Positions 33,606 to 45,600 of a stretch of DNA of 64,000 bases are shown here, in pieces (the first letter of the stretch is position 1; the number at the start of each line of letters is the position of its first letter). Origin of the DNA: Polytrichum commune (taxonomy: Eukaryota > Streptophyta > Polytrichopsida > Polytrichales > Polytrichaceae); assembly GCA_950295325.1 (NCBI GenBank), contig OX485803.1, positions 56,559,554-56,623,553 of the forward strand, written 5' to 3'. The translations under genes were made by a program, and so were the position numbers. The notes beneath the pieces were generated by a model that was not told where the DNA came from, did no database searches, and was given only the letters and a program-made list of their open reading frames with translations.

Positions 33606-36040
33606 ATTTCCTCCTGCATTTCAAAATTCGTCTTCGTAATCCTCTCCTCATCGATGCAGCCACATCTTTCTCCTTCCATCCTGCAAGCTCCACCTGAGAA
33701 GTATGCTAAATATGACTCCTTCACGGAGTTGTGGGTTCTTCTGAAATGAGAGGTCATTTTCCTAGAGTTTTGAACTTCAATTGCTTCATTGGTTTAGGTG
33801 CTTTTCAGCATTCCGTGCCGCTGCGAAGTTGGGGTCCGTGAGTTCTGGGCCGTAGGAGATTTGCGCTCTCTCGATGTGGCATCGGTTGAGGGTCTCATCA
33901 GCGAGCCGTTAAAAAAATTTCGTTCTCTTCTTTCCAGGTGTCGATGGACTTAACACCGAGCTAATTACTAACTTAGGGGAGAATGATAGGATGTGGATCT
34001 GTGGGTTAGCTCCAATTTCACCAGCCATGTCCTGTATCTGGCTCGGCATATTGTGAACTCTGAGAATAAATTATTACTGGTGAGGAGATGTGTTTGCAAT
34101 GGTCACATTCACCAGAATGGACTTATCATGAGCTTGTATCTTGACAGATTGCGCTCCTGAATGTTTGGAACTAGTTGTGCAGATATCTGCTGAGGATTGT
34201 TCAAGGAAAATGAAGCACAGTCCTCTGTGGAAGCTTGACCCGGACAGGGAAAGTATTGGACTTTTGTGGCCAAAAGCTTCGCCGAAGGTGAGCTGCCGGT
34301 AGTTCTGACTGGATGATGGTGTCTTATGCATTGCAAAATGTGTCTACTACGCAGTGGAACGAGGGATAAGTGGATTCACCCAATCCCATTCTTCGCGATT
34401 CATTCTCTTCCTCACTCATTGTGAAGCAATTCACCCCAAAAGAAACCTCAGTTTTATCAGATTTTGATAGCTCGGGTGTTGTCTTTTCTGGTGTTGTATT
34501 CATTTGTAGCGCCTGTTTAATTGATTACTTAGAAAACTGATGTGGATGTACAGGGTTGAACATTGAACCAAATTGTGCAATTAGCAAAGGTGAAAGGTCA
34601 TCATGCAGTAGCGTCTAAACCCGCTGTCAAGTTTGTGCCGGTAATGTCTATATGTCCAGCATCTTCGCGCCACGCTTGGTGCATATTAAGTTGAACATTA
34701 CTTGAAGCCGGTCGACGAACTTAAGTTTCTGTCAACAATCTGCAGCCCGGGGGAATTAGCAAGCAACTTAAGATTACGAACCGACGTCGTCATCTTAAGT
34801 TGGACCTGATGTCAAACGCAGGCATTCAACCAAGTAGGTTAGAGGTTTCCAGAACTTGGGTGCAGCTGAAATGAAATGAGGATAATTACTTCTCCCACAA
34901 TCAGCATCTTCCCAACTTACACACCGGATTCTGCAAGGGTTTAGGGTTTAGGGCTCATGTGCAAACTTGTGGTTGTACAAGTGCAATAGATAACCCTTAC
35001 TCAAGAGGTGTCTTATAAAAACGAAAGTTGATGCAAAAACATGTTAGATGAGGCAACCGATGCAACATGTACTCCATTCAATCAAAATATATAATTTGAG
35101 GCATGGTCCAATTTGGCCTTCATAAATGTTGAGCTGTTAATGCCATACTAAGGGCCGTGTTACAACTACATCCCATTTCCAAGTCACTTTTTCTTGAGCA
35201 AGATGATTGGCGGAGATCAAAGTTCCACCCTAAAATGGCTTTACACTAGATCCCAACTCCTAAATCACGATATCTCTCTTGGCAAGAAACATAGCACCAA
35301 TTTAATGTTGGGATGTTGCCTTGGAGTTTGGTTGGCCAAAAGTAGTAAATCACCTCCAAGGTTGAGCCTTGATGATTGTTTTCATTTGAATAATCAAGAC
35401 AATCAACTCCCTAAAGGCCCAAACATCCCGAATTGAGACTCTCAAAGGCTCAATCTTGCTCAAAATAGGTAATCTTTGAAAAAGAAGCATCCACTACCAC
35501 AACCGAATCTTTAGCAAATATTGTTGAGATTGCTATCATCACAAATACCCAAAGGACGGTGTGTAATGTGTTTATTTTGTGAAAATTATTCCCAACAGTG
35601 TGAAGGTGATGTATAATGTAATATCATCATAAAACATATATTTATCTTTTGTAAAAAAATTCCTTATAGTAGCATAATGTTGCTTATAATAGACAAATAA
35701 CAAGAAACTCATCCAATTGTTGTGACAATGTTTTTTGAGGCTTTCAAGGAGGTTGTCTTTACCCATGGAGTATGTAGTTAGGATCTGCTTATCACTTAAA
35801 ACAACCAAAAAACACAACCCAAGGTACTATGGTAAAGGGTAGAGTGGTATAGTGTCATTAAGAATTGATTGCCAATTGTAGGTCATTGGGAGATTAAATT
35901 TTTTTGGCATACATTTTGAGGATCCTATAATTACATAATATTGGAATTCAAGCCTTTGATGGGATGGTATGTTAATTATAAACTTTCAGAGCTTTTATAC
36001 CCACAAACGTATAATTTTCTTGAGAAACTAAAAACCTTTG
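33606..36040. other. Intergenic, no supported gene
   Basis: The first kilobase is moderately GC-rich and could hold a transcript divergent from URB2, but no open frame is convincing. A short telomere-like run (GGGTTTAGGGTTTAGGG) occurs at 34937-34953. The rest is AT-rich. Confidence 0.4.
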
Positions 36041-36049
36041 TTTGTAGGA

Positions 36050-36460
36050 CCAATAAGGTCTAGCACACCCATAGACAACTTAACTGTGAGAAGAGACACA
36101 TTTTGCTAGACACTCCACATCATTGTTAATCGATGCATACAATTTGGAGGATATTTGATATCTAATTTTCAAGGTTGACATAACGGAATCGACATCTATC
36201 CACTCGGGGTTTGAAGCATCGAATCCTTTACATCTATAAAAGTTGCATCACAAATGGTTCAAGTACGAACCAATAAGGTCTAGCATACCCATGGACAACT
36301 TAACCACGAGAAGAAACAAATTTTGCTAGACACTCCACATCATTGTTGTCCGATGCATACAATTTGGAGGATGGTTGATATCTCATTGTCAAGGTTGACA
36401 TAATAGAATCAACATCTATCCACTTAGGTCTGAAGCATCGAATCCTTTGTATCTGGCAAT
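36050..36460. repeat. Tandem direct repeat, two units of about 220 bp
   Basis: CCAATAAGGTCTAGCA starts unit one at 36050 and unit two at 36270. The units share TTTTGCTAGACACTCCACAT, CGATGCATACAATTTGGAGG, TCAAGGTTGACATAA and TGAAGCATCGAATCCTTT. Identity looks high (roughly 85-90 percent by eye). There is no coding content; it is probably repeat-derived. Confidence 0.8.
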
Positions 36461-37227
36461 CAAGCTCAAATCTAATGACGTGATTAAGCTAAGAGAATAA
36501 CTCTTGAGTAGATCTATTTGGTTGAAGGGTTTACCCTAAACCAAACTTCAAAATTATCATAGCACAAGGTCTTCCTAAGGTCTATACAACAATTTGGCCT
36601 TTGTTGGAAACTTCAAATTTTTTATTTCAATTTTTTTTTTTTTTTTCTCTTGGGATGTTTGTGCACGTATCTTACATATAATGCTTTTTTTGTGAAAGCA
36701 CCTACTAACTACTAGCTCGTATGTTTCTTTAACCAAAGTATTGGGTATAAAGGTCATCCTTTGTTAACTGTAACTTTGTTATATTTTTTACTTTCAAAAT
36801 ATAAATGCCACCCTATGTTAAATCTCACCCCCTTTTGGAAAATATTGGAAGAGTGCACCCCAAGTTGCAGGTAGAAATAATTATCCGTCACATGCATGGA
36901 AAATAAACCCAAAATGTTCTAAAGGGTATTTCATTCTTTCAACAAAGCCGGATTAGCTCAGACATAATATGTGGCGCTTGCCCGCCACGTAAACCCAAAA
37001 TAATTATATTAGTTAAGGTCAGATGTTGGTATTGATTGTTGGACAAATAAAGAATGTTCAAGCAGAGTATACCCAAAATGTGAGGAAATCTAAAATAGAA
37101 GGGGCATAATGCCCGGAAAATTCCCGGCATCATGGTACCTTCAGCCTACAACTAAGTAATGTTACGAGATACCCCAATGGTATTAAAAAAAACTATACAA
37201 GACCAATATTGGTAGCAATGTTGAGGG

Positions 37228-37522
37228 CCCAGGGTAAATCACATATGTGTTCGGCTGGCCCCCGCCCCTCCCATGCCTCCTTCACTGCCTGATCTTCCTG
37301 CCTGCACCTGCATGGGAACTTCTCCTCGTTGGGAACCAATACTTGGTCAAAATTACAACTATTCAAGTTGACATCACTTTCAATATTTGTAATTTTGATT
37401 GGGTATTGGCACATTGGTTCCCAACGAGGAGGAGTTCCCACGCAAGTGCAGGCAAGAAGACTAGGCAGTGAAGGAGGCATGGGAGGGGCGGGGCTCAAAC
37501 ACAAATGTGATTTAGCTCAGGG
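37228..37522. mobile_element. Foldback element with a 12-bp target-site duplication
   Basis: The left arm 37228-37358 and right arm 37387-37522 are imperfect reverse complements (about 131 and 136 bp) around a 28-nt loop. Matching blocks include TAAATCACAT, CGCCCCTCCCATGCCTCCTT, CACTGCCT, TGCCTGCAC, CTCCTCGTTGGGAACCAAT and CAAAATTACAA. CAATGTTGAGGG flanks both ends (37216-37227, 37523-37534). This is the pattern of a foldback or Mutator-like non-autonomous element. Open frames across it on both strands are products of the palindrome. Confidence 0.8.
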
Positions 37523-37559
37523 CAATGTTGAGGGTGACATTGACGCTTATCAACGTTTG

Positions 37560-37790
37560 GAGAAATTTTTGGACATAATCGGTCAAAATCCTAGTCTTTC
37601 CAAGTCCAATCGATTACATGTTGTGATTTTTCAGTTTCCTTTCATTGAGTTGAGGTAAATACCATTTATTCCTCTAAAACGATGGGTAGATTTCCTGAGC
37701 TCTTATACTTCAACCGGTTATTTCTCATCTCAACCGGTTCATTAGTAACTAGCTTAGCGGTTAGTTCTCCCATTTAATTGACGCGTCTCA
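37560..37790 (+). repeat. Dispersed repeat family A, copy 2
   Basis: Matches 4571-4707 (+) and 46385-46600 (-): GGACATAATCGGTCAAAATC, GATTACATGTTGTGAT, TTGAGGTAAATACCAT, CCTCTAAAACGATG, TTATTTCTCATCTCAACCGG and TTCATTAGTAACTA. It starts 26 bp after the duplicated target site of the foldback element, so the foldback probably landed beside or in a larger retroelement fragment. Confidence 0.7.
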
Positions 37791-37924
37791 TTTCAGAGGC
37801 GCTTTATTGAAGAGTTAATGAAAGGCAGCTGTAGCATCTATGGCTGTGGTAGATCTCAGGTCGCAATAGCAAGATAAGTTGGCAGGCATGGCAGTGCAGT
37901 GCAGGAGCAAAGAGAAGGAAGCAA

Positions 37925-37991
37925 GGTGGGGCAGGGCGGGGCGGGCAGGGCGCCTGGGCGGGCAGGGAGGGGAGGGCGGGGAGGGCGGGCA
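37925..37991 (+). repeat. G-rich minisatellite-like tract, G-quadruplex motif
   Basis: More than ten runs of three to four G separated by one to four bases, for example GGGGCAGGGCGGGGCGGGCA. It is strongly asymmetric, with G on the + strand. The function is unknown. Confidence 0.7.
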
Positions 37992-39672
37992 GAAGACCTA
38001 ACCCTAAAATTCTGAGGTGACGTGGCCGCCTGAGAGGGCGGCATTTCGGGAAGAGGCTATAAGCCTCCTCCTCGACAATTTGGTATTGGGGGTGGTGTCA
38101 ACGGTTGCTCCAAGTACAATTCATGCTCACAATTGAGACAATTCTTGAGGTGAATATCACCTAAGCCTTTATAACCTAAGCTCACCCCCATGACTCTATC
38201 TTCAATGAGTAACATACAATTCACTCCAGTAAAAATATTGCTTTCACTCTAAATTAAAGTAAAAGCTATCATATTACATTGTATGTTACAATAAGTGGGC
38301 AAGTCATTGTTGGAAAAGTGTAGCTACAATGTTTATGGTAAACTATGTGGGCACACTTTGTAGTGTGACTTACCCTTTGATGCACTATAGTGTGGCCCAC
38401 AGTATACACCATCATACATTGAAATAACATGGATACTTATACTCAATGGAATTGTTTTGGCATTAATCTCCCACATACTTGAAATTCATGTAAATCATAT
38501 TTTTATTGGAACCCTCTCAAATATATATTATTTCTCATCCAATTAGAATATTTTGACCTACAACGTAGGCCTCCAATGTTATATATTATGGGTTGGAATA
38601 CAATATGCACCCACAATATTCTCCTTGGTGTTTTTAGTGTTGGTTTCCTCTTATATAGTGTGGCCCACAATATTGACTATAAACAAAGTGCATATACTTC
38701 CAAACAAAGTTCAACCCCACAATAAGAACATGGCACAATCCCATAATTGATTTTTTAAACAATTTTTATTATGTGATAAATATAAATTCTCGGAGACAAA
38801 TGGGATTGAGTGTGATGTCCATGTCAAGTTGATTGTTAAAACGTGCCAAAACAAAAAGCCACAACATACACCTATACTACATTAAATATTCTCTTTAGTG
38901 TCAAACGGTATTTTATATCACTGTGGTTACTTTTCTAATGACGTTTCTTTTGAATAAGTTTCCAAGTTACTTTTAGGTCATCCCAATGCCAATCATTGAA
39001 ACAAAGTTTGACATATTTTGCATCCTAGGAATTTTGTAATGAATTATTGTCATGGACGATTGAAGTTTGGATGAAAAATATTTTATTTAAGTGAGTGACA
39101 GTCATTGCAACATTGTGAATCGCTAATACCCGAAAAAATTTACAAGGAATGCCAAAATAATGTGAAGTTTACATTTAGTGTTGGTGACACTACACGGGCA
39201 GTTTACAATGAGTATTGAGCAAGACAAATAGAATTAGTGACACTAATTCTATTACAATAATAGTAGGTGTAGTGACGATGATTCCTAACTGACGACTCAT
39301 GCGCAATTGTCACTCACGACCAACGCACTCCAAAATTCAGATGAAGTACGCATGTTTGACTTTTGGAGTTGAGCGAGACGTCAACTCAAAAAATGGTGTC
39401 CAATCTCGAGGTGCTCTTGAAAACTCAAACAACAAGACGGAGCTTCGACATAATCTGCAGCTCCGCTTACATTCAAATCTCTCGAAGGTACAGGCTTTCG
39501 ATGTAAGCCTGGCACGACATTCTGCTTCAAAATTGGTCTAGATTGCTGCGACTTTCGGAAAGCAAAATCTGGACAGGGATACAACTGAATGCGTACTCCA
39601 TCTCAGTTAAATTCCTGGCGCAAAGCTTTGAGTAACCATCGCTGTCGATCTCTTGCGAGCAATGATGCTGAG
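37992..39672. other. Intergenic, AT-rich; 3' side of the B3 gene
   Basis: No gene is supported. A perfect 12-bp-arm palindrome (ATAGAATTAGTG-A-CACTAATTCTAT) lies at 39228-39252. The last few hundred bases probably contain the 3' UTR of the B3 gene. Confidence 0.4.
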
Positions 39673-42600
39673 TCACGAAACAACGGCATTTTTTCGAAAA
39701 ATGTCCATCCATGTGTCCCAACCATCTTGAGCTCCTCCTCTGGCTAATGTCGGCGCGTCGTCGTCATCGCTGCTACTGATGTTGTCGAGCTCGATGAGCT
39801 GACACTTGTCATCATCGCGACTACTCATTTTCATCGTCCGAGGAGCTGCTTCATGTGCCTGCTGCTCTATGTTGTATGTCCATGCCGGCCTTAGTTTCCG
39901 CAATTGTTCCACAGGGAGGTCAACCATTTGACCCCTCATGCTCTGTTTCATCTTTGGTGTTGTCCTCTTGGCAACCGGGTCTTGTTCTAGATATTCGGAA
40001 AGCCACGCGTCCTCTTGAGAAATTACTGGACAATTCTCATCGCGAGATGAATTTGCTGCAGGGGCGCGTTTGCAGTCTTTAATCCAACTGTTGGGATGAA
40101 CTGACCGATTGTCCTTCCGTTGCAGGCTTTCGGATACTCGTGGGCCTCGTCCGAAGAAAGTGGTATGTGAATCCTGATGATGAGTTGGCAAACTGTTGAC
40201 ATCCTCTCGAATTCTTTTCTTGTAGGTTCGTTTCTGCAGTTTCCGGTCAGCCAGGTAATGCAAAACGCTGAATTCGTTTGCAGAATCCAAGGGTTTGGAG
40301 ACGGTGTCTGCATTCCTTGCTGCAGAGGCGCATGGCGATGGCTTCATGTCGATGCCAGTGAAACACCTACCAGCTCCCCCCGCGCGGGAATTGGGGTGAG
40401 GTTTGACATTCAACTCCTGGAAATTCCCACTGCTATTCTTCCTGTCACCAAGTCGTGTCTGCACATCAGGACGGATGAATTCTGCATCGTTTACTGAATT
40501 CCTCTTCGGAATGCCCTTGGATTCCTCCTGCCGGAAATGTTCCAGATCTGTTAATGGCGTCAACTCTGCACTAGACCATGGCCGTGGCCTCTCAACTCTA
40601 GAGGTGTGATCCTTTGTAGAACACCTACCTGCGCCCACGCGGGAATTAGAGTTAGGGTTGAGATTTAACTCCTGGAAATTCCCACAGCTATTCTTCCTGT
40701 CACCAAATCGTGTTTGCACATCAGGACGCATGAATTCTCCATCGTTTACTGGATTTCTCTTCGGAGAGCTCTTGAGTTCCTCCTGCCGCAAGTGTTCCAG
40801 ATCTGCTAATGGCCTCAACTCTGCATCAGACCATGGCCGTGGCCGCTCAATGCCGGAGATGTGATCCTTTCCAGAATACCAACCTGCGCCCCCGCGGGAA
40901 TTAGAGTTAGGGTTGAGATTCAACTCCTGGAAATTCCCACTGCTATTCTTCCTGTCACCAAATCGTGCCTGCACATCAGGACGCATGAATTCTCCATCAT
41001 TTACTGAATTTCTCTTCGGAGAGCTCTTGAGTTCCTCCTGCCGCAAGTATTCCAGATCTGCTAATGACCTCAACTCTGCATCAGACCATGGCCGTGGCCG
41101 CTCAATGCCGAAGGTGTGATCCTTTGCAGAACGCCTACCTGCGCCCCCGCGGGAATTAGAGTTAGGATTGAGATTCAACTCCTGCAAGTTTCTACTGCAA
41201 TTCTTCCTGTCACCAAGTCGTGTCTGCACATCAGGACGCATGAATTCTCCATCGCTTGCTGGATTTTTCTTTGGGATCACGCCCTTAAACTCCTCCTGCC
41301 GCAAGGTTTCCACATCGGTTGATGGCCTCAACTCGGCATCAGACCACGACAATGGCCTCTCAATGCCAGAGGTGTGATCCTTTGCGGAACACCTACCTGC
41401 AGCCCTGCGGAATTTTCTTAAGGTGAGATACTCATCGATCCGTGTCTGCTTGTGTTCTCTATCAGAGCTACGAGGTGTATGAGTCGTCGTCACCGGTTTC
41501 CTCTTGAAAGAGTCATCATCCCTAAAGTCTGTAGACTGCCGCTTGGAGTGATCGACAGAGTCCAGAGAGAAATCATCAGTATCATACTCTGTGTGATCAG
41601 ACCACACAGGTGATGATGACCTTGGGGACGATGATTTTGATATAAGATGGTTGTCCTGTAAATTCCCTCTGCTGTTGCTCTTGTCATCGAATCGCCTCTG
41701 CACATCAGGGCGCGTGTATTCCCCATCAGAGCCACGGACAATTGTGTGAGCTGCCACATTATCATGTGTAGTTATTGAAATTGGCTCTAGATTAACACTC
41801 TTCGTTCCTTTCAATCCCGCCTGCCGCATGTGGTCGCCAGATTTTAGAGAAACACCAATGTCATGCTTGTAACCCCTGTTCGAGCCATAACTATGTGTGT
41901 TGTGAGGGTTCACCGAATTTGCTTGTAGAGCATGCTCAAAGTCGGTCTGCGGCGAATGATCGACAGAGGTAGGAGAGCATTTGTTCTCAGCCAATTCGGT
42001 ATCAGACCATGGCAATGGCCTGTTGATGCTGTTCGAATACCTCTCCGGGTCCCCAAGGGCAGATTTGGATCTCTGGAAACTCCGATTGCTGCTTTTGTCA
42101 TGTTGCCGTGTCGTCACATCATCAGAACGCTTGCAATCCCCATAAGACCCAGGAGCACCATGTGGCGTCATCGAATTTGTCTTTGTAGCAACCTTCAATT
42201 CCGTCTTGGGCAAGTGATCGAGTAAGGTTGGAAAGTCGTTGTCAGACTCGGTCGGCCTCACGGGCGCAGAGTTAGACCTTGGCAGCAATGCTGGCCTGTC
42301 GATACCAACACTGGTATCTGCGAGTATCCTACTTAGAGCCTCCGAGGATGATTTTGATTCGGAATTTCTCTGGAAATTCCTGCTCCCGCTGCTCTTGTCA
42401 TGGGTGTCCGAATTTTGTTGCAAATTATATGAGCCATGAACATCGTGTATATGAGCTGCCACATGAGGGGCACTGACCGAATTGTTCTTGGGAGCTACTG
42501 CATCTCTAAGTTCATCCGCCTGCCGCAAGTGATCAGCACACATTGGAGAGAGATCAGTATCGGTCGGCCTCATCTCGGTAACATTCTTCTCCTGATGACT

Positions 42601-45600
42601 ACCATCGGAGCTTTTAACCGCTAAATTTTTCTCTTGGGGGTTTTGCTTTCGGACATTGGGTCGCGGTTGGTTTAGAAAATAGGCAAGACTAAGATCTTTC
42701 CTACCTGTGGGAGCTGCTGCTCGCGAGGGGGATTCGAGTTTACGGTTACCAGTTGGATTCGAGGAATCAGGCATTGACTCCGCTCCATCTACATTGATCA
42801 CAGTCCGATCATGACAGGCCTGTGGTGGATCATTACTACAACGCTCAGGAAAAGTTGGAGGCATGTTAGGGTTGGAAGGTTTGGGTGCAGAAGGAATCCT
42901 TATGTCACTTGAGGGATTGTGGACACCCCATTTCTCGGAGAGTCTGGAACCACCCTCATGATTACCAATCTCATGATCTGAAGCTCCTCCGTTCTGCTTG
43001 GAAACCTTCCCCGAATGCCCAACTAGATCACGCGACAGGCTGAAATCACGATGAAATGGCTTCTCATCAACAAAACCATCCGAGTCACTTCGAAGAACCA
43101 ATGGTTTATCTGAGCAACTAATTCCATAACTTTCCGTTCGTTCATCTGCTGCCACCGAATCAGGCTCAGATTTGATCGTCTTGTGTGGCGAGTACTGATG
43201 CATCACAACATGACTTTCTCCATGATTGCTGTGTGCTTCTTCTTCATCTTCTTCTTCTTCAGGTTGCGTAGAATGTAAGTAATGCGAGAAGCTGATGGTT
43301 GGTGATGCGGGAGCTTCCTGCACATTTTCACCTTCGAGTGGAGCCAAGCTACTAATCGGATCAACACGAAAAACTCTATGCATGTCGGTGTCCTCCTCCA
43401 TCTTCACCTTGGCTGGAAACAATGGTGCATCCTCGTTTCGGAAGTTTTGCGGCATCTCCTCAGCAATGAGAGAATTATTACTACATTCGAGTACTAGTGA
43501 TGATGATTTGGGCCTTGTTGGCTTGCTCTTGCAGCCAATTGCGGCAGATGTAGATGGGTTGCCAAATCCTGGCCATGTCTGCGCCGATGATGATGTGTTC
43601 TCAAAGGGCTCCCATTCCACCATCTCCCCTCCCGCTGCATCCAGGAACTCGGTAAACAATGTCTCCGAATCCTCCTCCTCATCATCATCATCCGAAGAAT
43701 GGCTGTCAGTCTGCTTGATCATTAACCTCTGCCCCAGCACACGAACCTTACCCTCCTGCTGCTTCCGGGGCCGGAACAAAACCAAAGCACCACTCTTCCT
43801 GCCCAGTTTCTTCTTCTCCCCTCTTTTCAGATGGCGATACAGGAGCGACGTCTTGGTCGGTTGAACATAGCCTTTCTTCGATTCCTGCATACCACTTTTT
43901 CCAGGTGCAGATTGTTCCCTGACAACCCTATCCTTCCAATTGACATAGAAAGATCTTTTCTGCTTGGAAGCCTGCACGCCATGATTTTGCAAAATCCCAC
44001 CTTCACGTTGGAAGGTCCAGCCACTGTCCGCCATTTCAGACGTTGCAGGTTTGGTTTTGCCATATCCATCGAACAACTGAACAGTGAACCTCGAAAAGGA
44101 CACCAGTGTGAAAATGAGCTTGTCACCGAGCTCGAGGTTGTGATTAAAGGCAAACTGTTTCCACCCCCTGGAGAATCGGACAGTGGGTCTGCCGGTGCCG
44201 GTGGCACAGCTGACGCAGAGACTCACTGGCCACACTTGGCCACTGGGTCCTCGGAGAAGCACAAGCCTCTGAAACCTGTCACCGTAGTGCCTGAAGAAAA
44301 ACGCTGGCAAATGCTGCACACATACACACACAGACACATGACGACATTATTCGATTATAACCTCGAGCTCAATGTGAATCATGTCTATTATGTATATGCT
44401 CATTTTGTCCCATGTAACTGATAACATGAACATCCACTGGATTCCAGCTACATGAACTAGTGAAAGGAAATAGCCATCTGTTTTCGGCTGCAATCTGAAT
44501 ACCAGCTCATAATTAGTCCTCGACCTCGCTGTCGAGACTTTCACCGTCGTCAAGAAAGGTTATCCATATTGTGATCTATATACACCAAGTGAAAGTGAAT
44601 TGCAAATCCTATTCTGAGGATGAGTTAAAGGTAATTATGTACCAGCTCACAATTAGTGGACTCGTCGACCTCACTGTCGAGGATTTTACCGTCGTCACGA
44701 AGAAAGCATAACCATGATATGAGCTATATCAACTGAAAAGTGAATTGAAAACCCTATTCTGAGCATGGAGTTGAAGGCAATTATGTACCAGCTCACAATT
44801 AGCCCTCGACATAATTCCCTTCTACAAGCTTGATTAATCTCACTGTCGAGGCTTTTACCGTCGTCGCGGAGGAAGGATAAGCATGATATGAGCTATATCA
44901 ACTGAAAAGTGAATTAAAAATTAAACCCTATTCTGAGGATGGAGTTGGAGGTGATCATACATACCAGCTCACAATTAGTCCTCGAACTCACTGTCGAGGC
45001 TTTCACCGTCTTCACGAAGAAAGGTTGTCGATGCTTACTTTTGCCACCTGCATTCATTTCGTCGGAACTAAGTACATCTGCATCACGACCTCCTCGCGGC
45101 GGACTGCTGCCGGAAGCCTCGTGGCCAGCTTTAGAGCTGACGCCTGACCTTGCAGCTCCGTGTCCATGGAGCTTGAAACATCTCGCTGTGCAGAACATGC
45201 AAGATGCATATTCGGTCTCCTGGGTGGTGACATGATGACCATCCACCGCGAGTGGCAGGAGCTCCATGTCGACGATGTGTGCGGATTCAAACCTGGAATA
45301 TTTCCAGTATATATCGAAGACAGCTAGTCCACTAATGCATGCACTTGCAAATCAACAAGAAGCTGATTTCAATTAGCTGAAGCTCTATGTTCCAATCTAA
45401 AAGCTAAAGGGCTATCAGGGAAGAGTCACCCATCTTCCCTTCTCCAAGCTTGATTGATCAGTACTCATCACATTTTAAACGCACAACACATACGATTAGC
45501 CCACAGCTGCAATGTACAGAAACAAAAGGAGCCGGTGCCCATAATGCATGTGGACTCATCAAGGGCTTGATCACACCAGCTGGAAATTATGCAGCAAGAA

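Noticed and set aside
37193..37658. Open frames of 74-109 codons on both strands
   Set aside because: They are produced by the palindromic arms of the foldback element.
43295..43864. 189-codon + strand open frame
   Set aside because: Exactly antisense to the Ser/Asp-rich part of the B3 protein; serine-rich content is the complement of that coding sequence.
44314..44337. Extension of the large B3 exon to 44337
   Set aside because: The apparent start is GTG and the sequence is a (TG)-rich polypyrimidine-type acceptor region ending in CAG at 44314; the exon starts at 44313.
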